DNA of 7,520 nucleotides from an uncultured Eubacteriales bacterium (GTDB lineage: Bacteria; Bacillota; Clostridia; Oscillospirales; Acutalibacteraceae). The notes beneath the pieces are model-generated. The model was given only the letters and a program-made list of their open reading frames with translations. It had not been told where the DNA came from and did not search any database. Below are positions 6,313 to 7,520 of this stretch, piece after piece. The translations under genes were made by a program, and so were the position numbers. Where the stretch lies: contig CAKSIU010000032.1 in the NCBI GenBank assembly GCA_934463265.1, positions 1-7,520 of the forward strand. Direction: 5' to 3'. Within the stretch, counting starts at the first letter, position 1; every line of letters starts with the position of its first letter.

Positions 6313-6360
6313 TTTGACAACCGTGCTAATTATGTTTATAATAATAGCACCAATGTCAAA
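6313..6360. promoter_or_regulatory. 48-bp dyad operator overlapping the abiE promoter
   Basis: The pattern is TTTGACA-N3-GTGCTA-N16-TAGCAC-N3-TGTCAAA. All 13 defined bases of each half-site match their reverse complement, and the spacings are exactly symmetrical. The left half-site contains the -35 box, the -10 box lies in the central 16 nt, and the right half-site covers the expected transcription start. Characterised AbiEi proteins repress their own operon by binding inverted repeats in the promoter, so this is the likely AbiEi operator. That assignment is inference from position and symmetry. Confidence 0.75.
6314..6342 (+). promoter_or_regulatory. Consensus sigma-A promoter for the abiE operon
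   Basis: TTGACA (6314-6319) and TATAAT (6337-6342) are exact consensus -35 and -10 boxes with an ideal 17-bp spacer. Transcription should start near 6349, giving a leader of about 29 nt with the AAGGTG ribosome site at 6366-6371. Such a strong promoter inside a large operator suggests tight autorepression. Confidence 0.9.
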
Positions 6361-6377
6361 ACAAGAAGGTGATTATA

Positions 6378-6971
6378 ATGTCTTTTAAAGAGAAACTAAA
6401 AAAACTTTTCAAAGCTTCATCGGGTATTCTATCTACAGAAGAAGTCGAGGCAGCCGGTATTCCTCGTCAATATTTATGGATTTTAAAAAACGAAAACGAA
6501 ATTCAAATGATATCGAGGGGTATCTATGCTTCTAACGAAGTATTTGAAGACGAAATGTATCTAATCAGTTTGCGTACAAACAAAGCCATTTTTTCTCATG
6601 AAACAGCCCTTTATATTCATAATCTTACAGATCGTGATCCGCTTTTTTACACCATTACATTGCCAAGCGGATATAATCCTTCAAGACTCAAAAGCTCGAA
6701 TATTGAAGTTCACACTGTAAAAGAAGAATTTTTTGAGATTGGAAAAACTACGGCCAAGACGATCTATGGGAGAGATATTACTGTTTATGATAAGGAAAGA
6801 ACAATTTGTGATATTTTACGTGCGAGAAATAAAATGGATAAATATGTTCTAAATGAAGCGATTAAGCGTTATGTTAACTTAAAAGAAAAAGATATTTATA
6901 AGCTTACACAGTTTGCAAAAACATTTAAGATACAAAAAGTTTTAGACAGTTACTTGGAGGTACTTTTATAA
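6378..6971 (+). CDS. abiEi: AbiEi-type antitoxin / transcriptional autorepressor
   Basis: A 197-residue protein of the type IV AbiEi antitoxin family. The N-terminal part (about 15-55: GILSTEEVEAAGIPRQYLWI then ISRGIYAS) is the winged helix-turn-helix that binds promoter DNA in this family. About 70-100 (IFSHETALYIHNLTDRDP, YTITLPSGYNP) and 135-165 (VYDKERTICDILRARNK) form the C-terminal antitoxin domain that counters the AbiEii toxin. Length and motif order are normal and nothing appears missing. The ATG at 6378 is chosen because AAGGTG lies just upstream; a GTG at 6369 would sit inside that site. It is the first gene after the dyad promoter and its stop TAA directly touches the ATG of the toxin gene. 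AbiE systems are bacteriostatic abortive-infection modules against phage and are often on mobile DNA. Confidence 0.88.
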   Translation: MSFKEKLKKLFKASSGILSTEEVEAAGIPRQYLWILKNENEIQMISRGIYASNEVFEDEMYLISLRTNKAIFSHETALYIHNLTDRDPLFYTITLPSGYNPSRLKSSNIEVHTVKEEFFEIGKTTAKTIYGRDITVYDKERTICDILRARNKMDKYVLNEAIKRYVNLKEKDIYKLTQFAKTFKIQKVLDSYLEVLL

Positions 6972-7511
6972 ATGACATCAATGAGGATGAAAGCACTTAT
7001 ACGAAATATAGCTAAAGAGAAAAATATAAATTCAGGAATAGTGCTAAGAAATTACATGTTAGAGCGTTTGTTGGAACGTATTTCAAAATCAAAGTATAAA
7101 GATAATTTTGTCCTTAAAGGTGGAATGCTTGTAGCGTCAATCGTTGGGATTGACTCAAGATCTACAATTGATTTAGATGCTACGCTTAGGCATTTTCCTC
7201 TTTCAAAAGAAAAGCTGGAAAAGGCGTTTGGAGATATTTTGAAAATAGAAATTGACGATGGTATAACAATAAAACTCTTGAATATAACAGAAATTCGAGA
7301 AGATGCCGAATATCATGGTTTTAGGCTTAGTTTGATGGGTATGGTAGATGAATCTAAAATACCGCTAAAAGTTGATATCACAACAGGGGATAAGATTACT
7401 CCCGATGCCGTGAAATATTCGTTTAAACTCCTTCTTGAGGACAGAAACATTGAAGTTTTAGCCTATAATTTGGAAACTGTTTTAGCAGAAAAAGTAGAGT
7501 CGATTATTTAA
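6972..7511 (+). CDS. abiEii: AbiEii-type nucleotidyltransferase toxin, apparently truncated by an in-frame stop
   Basis: The 179-residue frame is the N-terminal and central part of an AbiEii nucleotidyltransferase-like toxin. Visible: the core motif with KGGM (49-52) and DLD (67-69, the acidic metal-binding pair), KVDI (133-136), and the LETVLAEKVESII segment (167-179) carrying the family's conserved lysine. Full-length relatives continue with an SRG ... RDFYD-like stretch and a helical C-terminus, usually well above 220 residues. Here TAA at 7509-7511 stands where that stretch should start, and the next codons read RGE in the same frame, which fits the family. Either a nonsense change (for example TCA to TAA) inactivated the toxin, or the C-terminal part is a separate gene, since the same bases (AGAGGAG, 7512-7518) make a strong ribosome site. 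The start ATG directly follows the abiEi stop, with GGAGG 11 nt upstream. Confidence 0.8.
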   Translation: MTSMRMKALIRNIAKEKNINSGIVLRNYMLERLLERISKSKYKDNFVLKGGMLVASIVGIDSRSTIDLDATLRHFPLSKEKLEKAFGDILKIEIDDGITIKLLNITEIREDAEYHGFRLSLMGMVDESKIPLKVDITTGDKITPDAVKYSFKLLLEDRNIEVLAYNLETVLAEKVESII

Positions 7512-7520
7512 AGAGGAGAA

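Overview
The window is low-GC DNA with strong GA-rich Shine-Dalgarno sites and a Firmicutes-type phage tail module. This points to a clostridial (probably gut) bacterium carrying prophage or prophage-remnant DNA; the taxon is inferred, since no marker gene is present.

Layout. (1) Positions 1-74 hold one end of a short inverted-repeat element cut by the window edge. (2) Positions 75-5497, all on the minus strand and read right to left, form the distal tail module of a siphophage: the C-terminal part of a tail-associated structural/endopeptidase protein (Tal), two small overlapping unknown genes, a BppU-type baseplate upper protein, then two paralogous repeat proteins that look like beta-propeller receptor-binding proteins. 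(3) Positions 5498-5615 are a 118-bp near-perfect palindrome (two identical 55-bp arms, 8-nt centre). It is a second copy of the element at the left edge and looks like a MITE built from the two ends of an IS. (4) On the plus strand to its right lie a frameshifted all-helical gene and a coupled 73-aa gene, both unrecognised. (5) After a hairpin terminator, a consensus promoter embedded in a 48-bp dyad drives an AbiEi/AbiEii-type toxin-antitoxin (abortive infection) pair. The AbiEii reading frame stops early, three codons before the window ends.

How the parts relate. The element is at both borders of the tail module and both border genes run into it: the Tal gene has lost its N-terminal part, and the last propeller gene takes its final residues and stop codon from the element. 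The right-hand element copy has no convincing target-site duplication, so the phage/AbiE junction is probably a rearrangement between element copies, or an assembly join at a repeat, and not a simple insertion. The most notable signals are this element-bounded tail module, the dyad-embedded abiE promoter and the interrupted toxin. I see no wholly new multi-gene system that I can defend. The best unknown candidates are the two small genes between the element and abiE.
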